Below are positions 52,249-61,382 of a stretch of DNA of 64,000 nt, one piece after another (within the stretch, counting starts at the first letter, position 1; each line of letters starts with the position of its first letter). The stretch is taken from contig OZ245886.1 of the NCBI GenBank assembly GCA_965229525.1, positions 2,170,001 through 2,234,000 of the forward strand. Reading direction: 5' to 3'. Below the pieces are notes generated by a model. The model searched no databases, had not been told where the DNA came from, and was given only the letters and a program-made list of their open reading frames with translations. Origin of the DNA: HXMU1420-13 sp965229525. Its GTDB lineage: Bacteria > Bacteroidota > Rhodothermia > Balneolales > Balneolaceae. A program made the translations under genes and the position numbers.

Positions 52249-54162
52249 ATGATCGAAGAGAAATCTCTTAATAGAACCAAGTCACGCATATTTTTAGCTG
52301 TTAAAAATGAGTTTTCTCATTGGAAAAAAGCAGATTTAGAATTTTTTATAAGTAGGGTAGAATACAATCTGGAAGCACTATTAGGTCACTTACACTTTTT
52401 ATATAGTGATCAGCCGGACTGGTACTTCTTTGCTGAAAAAATGATAATTGAAGCCGGGAAAAGTTGGGTAAAAAGGACGAAAGCGTTAAAAGAATTAGAT
52501 ACGGAGAGGGAGGCTAATCCAACCTGGTTTAATTCTCATAAGATGGTTGGTGGTGTCTGTTATGTAGATTTATTCTCTGAAGATTTAAATGGAATTGAAG
52601 ATCGCATTCCATATTTCAAAGAACTTGGAATTACATATTTACATCTCATGCCTGTCTTCGATAGACCAAAAGAGGAGAATGACGGTGGATATGCAGTAAG
52701 TAGTTATCGGAAGATTTATCCTGAATTAGGCAGGATGGCTGACCTGAAACATTTGGCCAAAATTTTAAGAAAAGAAGGAATTAGTCTCGTACTGGATTTC
52801 ATCAATAATCATACATCGGATGAACACGAATGGGCGATGAAAGCAAAGAATGGAGATGAATTTTATAAAGATTTCTATTTCTTTTTTCCCGATCAGACCA
52901 TTCCAAATCAGTATGAACAGAACTTAAGAGAAATATTCCCTGAAGTACGGAGAGGTAGTTTTCACAAGAACAAGGAAACAGGCGAATGGGTTTGGAGTAC
53001 ATTCCATAATTACCAATGGGATTTAAACTATAAGAATCCAGAGGTCTTAATAGCGATTGCTCGAGAAATGCTATTTCTGGCAAATCAAGGAGTAGAAGTT
53101 TTACGGTTAGATGCTGTGCCATTTACATGGAAACGCATGGGCACAGACTGTGAAAATCAGGAAGAAGCTCATGTATTAATAAAGGCATTAAATGCAGTAG
53201 CAAGGATTGCTGCACCTGCGTTGTTATTTAAATCGGAAGCGATTGTTCATCCCGATGAAGTTGCCAAATATGTTAGTCAGGGTGAATGCCAGATATCATA
53301 TAACCCGACTACCATGGCAATGATCTGGGAGGCACTGGCAACACGGGAAGTTAAGCTGCTTAAAGAGTCGCTCAAGAACCGGTTTTCTATTCCTGATGAT
53401 TGCGCATGGATTAATTATGTAAGAAGCCATGATGATATCGGTTGGACATTTTCTGATGACGATGCCTATAACATTGGGATTTTTCCGGATGGTCACCGTT
53501 ACTTCTTAAATCATTTTTATGCTAAAGATTTTTCAGGATCTTTTTCCAAGGGTATGCCTTTTCAATATAATCCAACCAATGGGGATTTAAGAGTTTGTGG
53601 AACTACAGCATCCCTATCCGGCTTGGAACAGGCGCTTGAATGGAAGGATGAAGGAAGGCTCAACGATGCAATAAATCGAATTATTCTACTCTATTCTGTT
53701 GCTCTAACTGTGGGAGGTATTCCTTTACTTTATCTTGGTGATGAACTTGGCTTGTTGAATGAGTATGAATTTCAAAACGATCCATCCAAAAAAGAAGACT
53801 CCCGCTGGGTTCACCGGTTTAAAATGGATTGGGAAAAGGCAGCATCCGCACAACTAGGAAACGGTGTTGAAGGTAGGATTTATCAGGAGTTGAAACGTCG
53901 CATATATCTCAGAAAAGAAATTCCTTCGTTTGGTAATGGTATTCTGGACCTCATTGAAACTCATAACCCTCATGTTTTGGGATATATGAAGCAAGAAGGT
54001 GAACAAAAAATTGTGGTGATCCATAATTTTAGCGAGCATGAGCAAGAAATCCGTTGCTGGCTAAGCATTGGGGTCGATCGATTGACTGGGAACCAGGTTG
54101 ATCTGAATGGGGTAGTGAGGCTGAGCAGCTATCAAAGTATCTGGGTTGAGTTGGATGTTTAA
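52249..54162 (+). CDS. Amylosucrase (GH13 subfamily 4)
   Basis: 637 residues, the normal length for amylosucrase, which transfers glucose from sucrose onto an alpha-1,4-glucan and releases fructose. Catalytic residues are D288 (VLRLDAV), E330 (LFKSEAIV) and D395 (SHDDIGWT), matching nucleophile, acid/base and stabiliser. The sucrose-pocket acidic residue D145 (ENDGGYAV) and an Arg in SRWVHR match the D144/R509 salt bridge of the Neisseria enzyme (from memory). CENQEEAHVLIKALNAVARIAAPA and YNPTNGD are further diagnostic blocks. A sucrose hydrolase of the same subfamily is the main alternative. No signal peptide; intracellular. The DUF481 gene overlaps its end. Confidence 0.93.
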   Translation: MIEEKSLNRTKSRIFLAVKNEFSHWKKADLEFFISRVEYNLEALLGHLHFLYSDQPDWYFFAEKMIIEAGKSWVKRTKALKELDTEREANPTWFNSHKMVGGVCYVDLFSEDLNGIEDRIPYFKELGITYLHLMPVFDRPKEENDGGYAVSSYRKIYPELGRMADLKHLAKILRKEGISLVLDFINNHTSDEHEWAMKAKNGDEFYKDFYFFFPDQTIPNQYEQNLREIFPEVRRGSFHKNKETGEWVWSTFHNYQWDLNYKNPEVLIAIAREMLFLANQGVEVLRLDAVPFTWKRMGTDCENQEEAHVLIKALNAVARIAAPALLFKSEAIVHPDEVAKYVSQGECQISYNPTTMAMIWEALATREVKLLKESLKNRFSIPDDCAWINYVRSHDDIGWTFSDDDAYNIGIFPDGHRYFLNHFYAKDFSGSFSKGMPFQYNPTNGDLRVCGTTASLSGLEQALEWKDEGRLNDAINRIILLYSVALTVGGIPLLYLGDELGLLNEYEFQNDPSKKEDSRWVHRFKMDWEKAASAQLGNGVEGRIYQELKRRIYLRKEIPSFGNGILDLIETHNPHVLGYMKQEGEQKIVVIHNFSEHEQEIRCWLSIGVDRLTGNQVDLNGVVRLSSYQSIWVELDV

Positions 54163-54931
54163 AAATCAATTGAAGCTGGTCGGTTCAGTTTTTTTTGTTG
54201 TTCTATCGTTCAATCAAGTTGTAGCTCAGGGCATTGTAAACACTGAGAAAATGCTAAGTGATGCCGAAGAAGTACTGTCTGCATCATTAGATATTTCAGG
54301 GAATTTCAGTTTTGGAAATATTCGATTATTCCAGGCAGGCTCAAGTGTATCGACAGGAATTCGAAAAGGGAATCAACTATATCGTGGGGTATTTGGCTAT
54401 GATTTTCTGCGTAGTGATGGCAAAGTAAAATCGTCTGATTTATTTCATCAATTTCGATACAACTATTTTATTGGTAATCATTCTTTATATGGATTTTATC
54501 AAATCCAGAATACCAAATCACTAAGGTTAAAAAATAGATGGTTGGCCGGTGGTGGCATCAGATTCAGTTTATTCAAGAAAGAAGGAAATTACTTTGATGT
54601 AGCTTTAGGTGGCTTTTATGAATCGGAGGTGTACAATGCAAATTCGAATAATGATTCAGAGTTACCGGTTGATCATGTTAAAGGGAATATCAACTCGTTC
54701 TGGAATCTGAAATTATCTAAGAATATCGATTTTTTAAGCACATTGTATTATCAGGTAGCATTAGATACCATTTCAGATCAAAGACTTTTTGTTGAAAGTA
54801 AGCTCAGTTTTGAGCTAGATAAAGCGGACTTTACAATCACCTACAGAAATCGAAGTCATACGGAGCCCTATATTAATGGCATTGATAAATCCGATCAAAG
54901 ATTATTGTTTGGGTTTTCATTTAATCTGTAA
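54155..54931 (+). CDS. DUF481 outer-membrane barrel-type protein
   Basis: 258 residues from the ATG at 54155, which overlaps the amylosucrase stop by 8 bases (translational coupling likely). Signal peptide about 1-25 (ending VVAQ). The rest is beta-strand-rich with the DUF481 pattern: ISGNFSFGNIRLF, RYNYFIGNHSLYGFYQIQ, LAGGGIRFSLF and a terminal LLFGFSFNL strand. This family is thought to form small outer-membrane barrels, for example in osmotic or salt-stress loci, without a proven substrate. Coupling to amylosucrase suggests a role in sugar handling, which is inference. Confidence 0.82.
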   Translation: MFKNQLKLVGSVFFVVLSFNQVVAQGIVNTEKMLSDAEEVLSASLDISGNFSFGNIRLFQAGSSVSTGIRKGNQLYRGVFGYDFLRSDGKVKSSDLFHQFRYNYFIGNHSLYGFYQIQNTKSLRLKNRWLAGGGIRFSLFKKEGNYFDVALGGFYESEVYNANSNNDSELPVDHVKGNINSFWNLKLSKNIDFLSTLYYQVALDTISDQRLFVESKLSFELDKADFTITYRNRSHTEPYINGIDKSDQRLLFGFSFNL

Positions 54932-55046
54932 ACTGGCTCCGGTCATATATATATCGTGTAGATTAGGGTGTTCATCGAATAGATTTTATGTCCCCAAAAA
55001 CGTTATCGAACTTTGGTATGCAATCGCAATCAAACTATAAATCGAA

Positions 55047-55724
55047 ATGAAACGCATACGACTATTCTTAATCTTTTTTTTGATATATCTAATCCAATCG
55101 GGGTGTTTCCTCAAATCTGTGCATCCCTTAGTTGAGGAAGAAAACGCTATCATGATTGAGGGATTAGAAGGTATTTGGGAAACAGAAGATCAAAGATGGA
55201 CATTTGTAAATGATGCAACAAAATTTCCAACTCTTGCATCTTATTTAGGAGAAGAGAATGATGTAGATATGGAAGATAATGATGATCTGGGTTTAGGGAA
55301 TGTGTATTTGATCTACTTTGAAAACTTGCAGGATTTATCTGCCGATACAGCCATATTCATCGGAATGGTTACAGAATTAAGTGATGCTTATTTCTTGGAT
55401 CTCTCGGTATTTGCCAAGAGTATATCTGAACTGGATCAGTCTGAATCAAACTTTATAGACAATCACTTTTTACCTGTTCATACATTTTCTAAAATCACTA
55501 TAGAAGAAGGTCAATTGGATATAGAGTTTTTTCAATCTTCATTTATAAGTGATCTGATTAGTTCAAATCGTATCAGAATTAAGCATGAGGATACAGATGA
55601 TTCAATTTTGGTTACTGCTTCAACAAATGAATTGAGAAAATTCGTTGAGAAATATGCCCACGATGTGGAAGCATTTGAAGATCCAATAGAATTGCATTTT
55701 AAAGGTTTCGAGCATGTCCAGTAA
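55047..55724 (+). CDS. Putative lipoprotein of unknown function
   Basis: 225 residues. N-terminal hydrophobic segment with a lipobox-like LIQSGC near position 20, so a lipid-anchored periplasmic protein is predicted. The mature part is acidic, with strand-rich stretches (TFVNDATKF, YLIYFENLQDL, KFVEKYAHDVEAFED). I recognise no domain. It overlaps the LytS-type kinase start by 11 bases, so it belongs to the same transcript and may modulate the sensor, as seen for some lipoproteins next to kinases. That role is inference. Confidence 0.72.
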   Translation: MKRIRLFLIFFLIYLIQSGCFLKSVHPLVEEENAIMIEGLEGIWETEDQRWTFVNDATKFPTLASYLGEENDVDMEDNDDLGLGNVYLIYFENLQDLSADTAIFIGMVTELSDAYFLDLSVFAKSISELDQSESNFIDNHFLPVHTFSKITIEEGQLDIEFFQSSFISDLISSNRIRIKHEDTDDSILVTASTNELRKFVEKYAHDVEAFEDPIELHFKGFEHVQ

Positions 55725-56748
55725 GACTAAAACCATCCTAATTCACCTAATGCAACACTTGTTGTTTTGGGTGGTTTCTTTTTTAGTGCTTCTGCGTCTA
55801 ATGGATCAAGATGGCGAGACAACCATTATTGATGTGATTTACACCGGTCTATTTCATATTCATTTAGTTGTATTCGTGAGTACGCTTTACTATCTGATAA
55901 TTCCAAGGCATTTGAAAACGGCCCAATATATCCAGTTGTTTATTACGTCGATTGGTTTGTTTGGTCTTGGATATTTCATGTATCAATTTACCTTCAATTC
56001 AATATCCGATTGGCTTTTTCCAAACTTCTATTTTGTTGCTGTATATGAACCTGTTGAGACGTTTGGGATTCTATTGATCTACTATAGTGTTAACATTTTA
56101 CTCTATCTGTCCAGGTCGTGGTTCGAATCTGTGGAATTACAGAAAGAAGTTGCCGAATTGAGGGATTTAAGCTCAACTAATGAATTAAAAGCATTGAGAG
56201 CACAAGTTAGTCCGCATTTTTTGTTCAATAGTCTGAATACGATTTATGGTTTGAGCATTAAGAAAGCTCCTGAAACACCGGAGAGTGTGTTATCACTTTC
56301 ACAAATATTGAGATACAATCTTGAGCAATCCGATGTAGAACTCGCGAATCTAAAGGATGAGGTAGACTACCTTAAGGATTACATCAAGCTTCAAAAAGCC
56401 AGATTAGACTATCCGGATCAGCTACGAATGATCGTGTTAGGGGAAACAACCGATCAGAAAGTACCAACTCTGATGTTGATTGAGTTTTTAGAGAATGCGT
56501 TGAAACATGGAAATATTCAAAGTGAAGGGGCTTTTATAAACATTAAGCTGACCGTAAATCAGGATTCTTTAGAGGTGGTCTGTTCAAACAGTATTGATAA
56601 AGAAACTGTAAATGAGATTTCATCGACAGGTGTTGGAATGGAAAATATCCGCAAACGACTGGAGTTGTTGTATCCTGCTAAACACTTATTTACTGTTAAA
56701 GAGAAAAATCATGTATATGAAGTCAAGTTGAGGCTTAATTATGACTGA
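55714..56748 (+). CDS. LytS-type sensor histidine kinase (His_kinase family)
   Basis: 344 residues. Four hydrophobic helices (about 8-28, 40-62, 72-92 and 112-132), then the phospho-acceptor region LRAQVSPHFLFNSLNTIYGL with H168, followed by an ATPase domain (LIEFLENALKHGN, GVGMENIRKRLELLY). The typical partner is a LytTR regulator, which is the next gene with an 8-base overlap. The gene starts inside the lipoprotein gene end. Confidence 0.93.
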   Translation: MSSKTKTILIHLMQHLLFWVVSFLVLLRLMDQDGETTIIDVIYTGLFHIHLVVFVSTLYYLIIPRHLKTAQYIQLFITSIGLFGLGYFMYQFTFNSISDWLFPNFYFVAVYEPVETFGILLIYYSVNILLYLSRSWFESVELQKEVAELRDLSSTNELKALRAQVSPHFLFNSLNTIYGLSIKKAPETPESVLSLSQILRYNLEQSDVELANLKDEVDYLKDYIKLQKARLDYPDQLRMIVLGETTDQKVPTLMLIEFLENALKHGNIQSEGAFINIKLTVNQDSLEVVCSNSIDKETVNEISSTGVGMENIRKRLELLYPAKHLFTVKEKNHVYEVKLRLNYD

Positions 56749-57412
56749 TATTAAATGTTTAATTGTCGATGATGAACCAATTGCTCGAGATATTCTTCGC
56801 CAGTTTGTGGAGGACGCACCTGGTCTAGAAATTGTGGGTGAATGTTCAAATGCATTAGAGTTGATGGAGGTTTTAAAGAAGAAGTCCGTTGATTTGATAT
56901 TCCTTGATATCAACATGCCAAAACTTTCAGGAATAGATTTTCTTCGCACACAATCTGTCCAACCAAATGTTATACTAACCACTGCTTACCCCGAATATGC
57001 CTTAGAAGGGTATGAGTTAAATGTGATTGATTACCTCTTGAAGCCGATTGCTTTTCCTCGTTTTCTGCAAGCAGTTGAAAAAGTTAAGCAGGTAGCGGAT
57101 CAACAAGAAGTGAGTTTTACAGTTAAGGCAGATGGAAAGAGCTATCGAATTGATGCATCAGAAATTACTTACGTAGAATCTAAAGGAGATTACCTGATGA
57201 TTCATTTAAAGGATCAGAAAATCATGGTGTACATGACCATGAAAAAATTGATGGAAGAAGCGCGTGGTCGATTATTACGGGTGCATAAATCCTATTCTGT
57301 AAATCTTGAATCTATTCAATATGTGGAAGGAAACTTGATTCACATAGCCGATAAAGAAATTCCGATTGGTGCCAGTTTTAAAGAGGATTTTCAAGCGAAG
57401 TGGACACAATAA
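56741..57412 (+). CDS. LytTR-family response regulator
   Basis: 223 residues. Receiver (about 1-115) with D56 (IFLDINMPKLSG) and K after LLKP, then a LytTR DNA-binding domain (about 125-220) with ITYVESKGDYLMIHL and the RLLRVHKSYSVNL strand-turn typical of AgrA/LytR. It is the cognate of the preceding kinase. Targets are unknown; the neighbouring lipoprotein, TonB receptor and sugar genes are the first candidates. Confidence 0.94.
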   Translation: MTDIKCLIVDDEPIARDILRQFVEDAPGLEIVGECSNALELMEVLKKKSVDLIFLDINMPKLSGIDFLRTQSVQPNVILTTAYPEYALEGYELNVIDYLLKPIAFPRFLQAVEKVKQVADQQEVSFTVKADGKSYRIDASEITYVESKGDYLMIHLKDQKIMVYMTMKKLMEEARGRLLRVHKSYSVNLESIQYVEGNLIHIADKEIPIGASFKEDFQAKWTQ

Positions 57413-57422
57413 TTAAGAGGGA

Positions 57423-57548
57423 GTCTTCACTATGAGAATAGAAACGAATGGTTGGCAACAGCCGAGTCGACGAGGCGATCTCTGTTAAAAAGATTACTTC
57501 GTCGATCAGTTTCTAAGTTTTTCAACAAATTGTACTCCTCGCAATGAC
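57423..57548. repeat. CAATGAC-type interspersed palindromic repeat, copy B
   Basis: Right end TACTCCTCGCAATGAC (57533-57548) is nearly identical to the end of copy A. Interior words GCGATCTC and AGATTACTTCGTCG correspond to GTGATCTCC and AGATTGCTTCGTC in copy A. The left end GTCTTCACTATGAGAA is degraded. Both copies span 126 bases in the same orientation. It fills the gap between two convergent genes. Confidence 0.72.
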
Positions 57549-57557
57549 GGTATCATC

Positions 57558-59921
57558 CTAAAAATTAACCACAAGCCCAATCGAAGGCAGCACTGTCGCT
57601 TCTATATCCAGATTTACCTGAACCAATTCCTGTGGTTCGATAAGTGTACCGTTCACATCTCGTGCTAAACCAAACTGAGGCTCTTCCGGACTTGCTTGAG
57701 CAAGAGCATTTTGGATTTCCAGGAATACATCCAGACTCCAATTATTGAAACTCCATTTTTTATCAACTCGGATATCAACCTGACTAAAAGGATCTAGCTC
57801 ATCTTCACCAATTCTGGTGAAATCTCGAATCAATGCGGGATAATTTGCCAATGTTCTGGTTTCATCAACTGGAGCAAAAGGCGTTTTTCCGAGATATCGG
57901 TACCGGGCACTGACTTCCCAATTCTTGCCCAGTTTATATCCACCTAAAAGTGAAATCAGCAAATTATTATCCCAAACTGATGGAGAATAATCATCGGTTA
58001 TTCCATTGGTAAATTCACTTTTGTACAAAGTAAAAGCAGCAATTCCATAGAAATTCCCAGTGAACTTTTGCTGAAAAAGGAGTTCGGCACCATAGGTTCT
58101 GCCATCTCCGTTGCTAACCACAGGCTCACTTCCAAGCACTTCGAATCCGCCCCCTTTATTAGCTAAAGAAACCTGGTCACGTAAAGACACCGGATAGTTC
58201 GCATACTGCTTCCAGAATCCTTCTAAAGTGATTCTAGAGCTTTCATTTACTAAGTATTCGATTCCCAAAACTACATGATCTGTTCTGATATACTCCGTGT
58301 TTTTATTAACGAATTCCCCCAAATTATTTTTGAATCCCAGAATCGTATATGGCGGGATTTTATAATATCGACCTATTGAAGAATTCAGCGTCCAATCGCC
58401 ATCTTTGGTTATTTTAAATGATTTGGAGATTCGTGGACTAAGAGTTTTCCAAATTTCATTTCCAGAATCCATGAATGAATTACCATCAACCCGAAGACCA
58501 AAAGAGAAAGTCGTACGATCACTAAAGCTGCGTGATGATTGAATAAACGCTCCATACCTATAGAAATTAATGTCGGCACTGAAATTCGCATTGTTTACCA
58601 AATCGGTTGTCGCGTTGGAATAATCGGCGTTTTGCAGGGATCCCCCATAACTCGTGATCCAATTACCAATAAACTTCGTGACATTTAATCTCAATTTAAT
58701 TTCCTGTTCAGAGGCATCATTTTGGAAGTATAAGCCCTGTTCATTTACATTATCAGTGAATTGAGAGAATTCATTTTCAAGTCGATTGGTGGACAGAGTT
58801 AAGCGTAAATTTCCAGATCGATCTTTGAAACGTCGACTCCAGGTTGCACCAATGGTATTCGTCCGTTGTTTAATTACCGGAACTTGCTCTTGAACAGCTT
58901 GTTGTTGCGGGTCGAATTCATCGAGAGGGTTAACTGCAAAATCATCGATAGAACCTAGGCCAGTTACTAATAAACTGTTGTACTGATCAATTTGATGGTT
59001 CACTTTGTATTGATAATCCCAGTAATCAGGTAGAATAGGTAAGCCAATGGCTTCGAAAATTAATTGAAGATAGGACCGTCGAACTGAGGCTATATACGTT
59101 GTATTCGATTCTTCATTGTCACCTTTAAAAATTGGCCCTTCTACTGTAAATGCTGATTCACTCGATCCCAATCTGAAATTCCCTTGAAAGTGGCGAGCAT
59201 TCCCATTTCGTTGATCAAATTGAAGTACTCCTGAAAGAACGTTGTCATATTGGGCATCAAATGAAGAAGCGGATAAAGTCACTCCCTCGAAAAAAGAAAC
59301 ATTCAACAATCCAACCGGACCACCGGCGCTACCTTGAGTAGAAAAGTGATTGATATTTGGGATTTCAATTCCATCTAAATAGTAGACATTCTCGTTAGGC
59401 GCTCCACCACGAATTATGACATCATTCCGAAAACCACCAACAGTGCCACCAACGCCTGGTAATGTTTGAACAACCTTTGCGATGTCGTTATTTCCGCCCG
59501 GGTAGGCAGCTACTTCTTCCTGACTCAAATTCTGTATCGAAAGGGGCGTGGTTTGGAGTTTTTCAAACGGATTGGGAGTAACAACAACTTCGCCTAGTAA
59601 CTGGGCATCTTCTTGAAGTTCAAAATTGATGTCAATATTCCCTTCTGATCGAATTACAATGTTGAATTTAGTGACAGCGGTAAACCCAATAAATGAAACG
59701 GTAATGTTGTAAGAATCTGGCGGGATATTATTGATGAAGTAGCGACCATTTGCATCCGTAGCATCCCCGATGGTTGTACCTTCGAGAATTACAGTTGCTC
59801 CAATCAGTGGCTCGCCTGTTCTGGTGTCTGTAACTTTCCCGGATAGTTCACCCCTTTGGGCATAAAGTGACTGGATCGAACACAATCCAATGAATATGAT
59901 GAATAAAATTTTTGAAGGCAT
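57558..59921 (-). CDS. TonB-dependent receptor with carboxypeptidase-regulatory-like domain
   Basis: 787 residues from MPSKILF (59921); an in-frame ATG 24 bases upstream (59945) adds only 8 residues. Signal peptide about 1-22. A CarboxypepD_reg-like domain (about 25-105; GKVTDTRTGEPLIGATV, VSFIGF) is followed by a plug (GGFRNDVIIRGGAPNENVYYLDGIEIPN) and a beta-barrel ending in VVNF. This is the common Bacteroidota CPD-TBDR pattern, an outer-membrane importer driven by TonB. The TonB box and substrate are not obvious, and no SusD-like gene is adjacent. It is divergent from the MFS sugar permease gene, sharing a short promoter region (59922-60044). Confidence 0.94.
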   Translation of the reverse strand: MPSKILFIIFIGLCSIQSLYAQRGELSGKVTDTRTGEPLIGATVILEGTTIGDATDANGRYFINNIPPDSYNITVSFIGFTAVTKFNIVIRSEGNIDINFELQEDAQLLGEVVVTPNPFEKLQTTPLSIQNLSQEEVAAYPGGNNDIAKVVQTLPGVGGTVGGFRNDVIIRGGAPNENVYYLDGIEIPNINHFSTQGSAGGPVGLLNVSFFEGVTLSASSFDAQYDNVLSGVLQFDQRNGNARHFQGNFRLGSSESAFTVEGPIFKGDNEESNTTYIASVRRSYLQLIFEAIGLPILPDYWDYQYKVNHQIDQYNSLLVTGLGSIDDFAVNPLDEFDPQQQAVQEQVPVIKQRTNTIGATWSRRFKDRSGNLRLTLSTNRLENEFSQFTDNVNEQGLYFQNDASEQEIKLRLNVTKFIGNWITSYGGSLQNADYSNATTDLVNNANFSADINFYRYGAFIQSSRSFSDRTTFSFGLRVDGNSFMDSGNEIWKTLSPRISKSFKITKDGDWTLNSSIGRYYKIPPYTILGFKNNLGEFVNKNTEYIRTDHVVLGIEYLVNESSRITLEGFWKQYANYPVSLRDQVSLANKGGGFEVLGSEPVVSNGDGRTYGAELLFQQKFTGNFYGIAAFTLYKSEFTNGITDDYSPSVWDNNLLISLLGGYKLGKNWEVSARYRYLGKTPFAPVDETRTLANYPALIRDFTRIGEDELDPFSQVDIRVDKKWSFNNWSLDVFLEIQNALAQASPEEPQFGLARDVNGTLIEPQELVQVNLDIEATVLPSIGLVVNF

Positions 59922-60044
59922 ATAATCTCTCAATAATGAATGCACCTCTAACCAGAAATCAACTCACAGCGCTCCAACATTTTAGCAAATAACGGATTTT
60001 TACTATTGCCCCTGATTCGATAATATCCAAGCTAAAATTCGGGT

Positions 60045-61379
60045 ATGAAAAACACTTCCTCTCTTCTTTTTGCATCGATTGTAGCAGCATTAGCTGGTCT
60101 TCTTTTTGGATTTGATACGGCTGTAATCTCCGGCGCTGATAAACCCATTCAGGCTATATGGGATACCAGTCCTCTTTTCCATGGTACGTTTATCATGTCG
60201 ATGGCGCTTTGGGGAACCGTAATAGGGGCTTTATTTGGAGGAATACCATGTGATAAATATGGCCGCAAGACAACGCTTATTTGGATTGGAATTTTATATT
60301 TGATCTCAGCTTTGGGTTCAGCATTAGCACCTGATCCATATACTTTTTCTGCATTTCGGTTTATTGGTGGATTGGGAGTAGGGGCATCATCTGTAGCGGC
60401 TCCAACCTATATTTCTGAAATTGCACCGGCCCACCGACGAGGCCGATTAGTGATTCTCTATCAATTTATGATCGTGTTGGGGATACTCATTGCATTCTTA
60501 TCAAATTGGTTAGTAGGAAGTGGGCTGGGTGACAATGCCTGGCGCTGGATGTTGGGAATTGAATCATTTCCGGCAGCATTGTATCTCTTATTAGTTTTCA
60601 GAATCCCGAACAGTCCGCGTTGGTTAGTACTTCAAAAAAACGATGTCGAAACAGCACGAGAACTAATTACACAACTTGATCCAACCATCGATCCCGAAGA
60701 AGAACTTCAAGCCATAAAGAAGACTGAAAAGGCAGATGCAGGTAGTGGTTTCTTTTCCGGTCGATATAAATGGCCAATCTTACTGGCTTTCTTACTAGCT
60801 TTCTTCAATCAGTTGTCCGGTATAAATTTTGTGATTTATTATGCACCTCGGATTTTTGAAGCTGCCGGATTGGCTGCAAGTACAGCGCTACTATCTTCCG
60901 TTGGAATCGGTGTTACTAATCTGGTCTTCACAATGCTAGGTATTTATTTGATCGACAGAGCGGGTCGCAAAACGCTGCTCATTTATGGGTCATTTGGATA
61001 TATAATCACATTGAGCATTGTCTCTTGGGCATTTTATTCTGGTACAGGCGGTATGGTCGTTGTCTTTGGTGTATTTGGATTTATTGCTTCCCATGCGGCC
61101 GGGCAAGGCGCCATCATATGGGTATTCATATCTGAAATTTTCCCGAATCATGTGCGTGCTTATGGGCAAGCTTTTGGTTCTGGTGTTCATTGGGTGTTTG
61201 CGGCACTTATCACCCTATTTACACTATTTTTCATGGATTTATTGGGCGACAATCCGGGGCCTCTATTCGCTTTCTTTGCATTTATGATGTTGCTTCAACT
61301 CGCTTTTGCATTACGAATGCTTCCGGAAACAAAAGGGCGCTCATTAGAAGATTTAGCTAAAGAAATGACGGGGGATTAG
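60045..61379 (+). CDS. MFS sugar porter
   Basis: 444 residues with 12 predicted membrane helices. Sugar-porter signatures: GFDTAVISGA in helix 1, DKYGRKT after helix 2, RFIGGLGVGASSVAAPTYISEIAP in helix 4, the RRGR repeat after it, DRAGRKT between helices 8 and 9, and the C-terminal PETKGRSLEDL. Sugar/H+ symport across the inner membrane is expected. Its fructokinase neighbour 4 bases downstream suggests fructose or a related hexose. Confidence 0.95.
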   Translation: MKNTSSLLFASIVAALAGLLFGFDTAVISGADKPIQAIWDTSPLFHGTFIMSMALWGTVIGALFGGIPCDKYGRKTTLIWIGILYLISALGSALAPDPYTFSAFRFIGGLGVGASSVAAPTYISEIAPAHRRGRLVILYQFMIVLGILIAFLSNWLVGSGLGDNAWRWMLGIESFPAALYLLLVFRIPNSPRWLVLQKNDVETARELITQLDPTIDPEEELQAIKKTEKADAGSGFFSGRYKWPILLAFLLAFFNQLSGINFVIYYAPRIFEAAGLAASTALLSSVGIGVTNLVFTMLGIYLIDRAGRKTLLIYGSFGYIITLSIVSWAFYSGTGGMVVVFGVFGFIASHAAGQGAIIWVFISEIFPNHVRAYGQAFGSGVHWVFAALITLFTLFFMDLLGDNPGPLFAFFAFMMLLQLAFALRMLPETKGRSLEDLAKEMTGD

Positions 61380-61382
61380 GTC

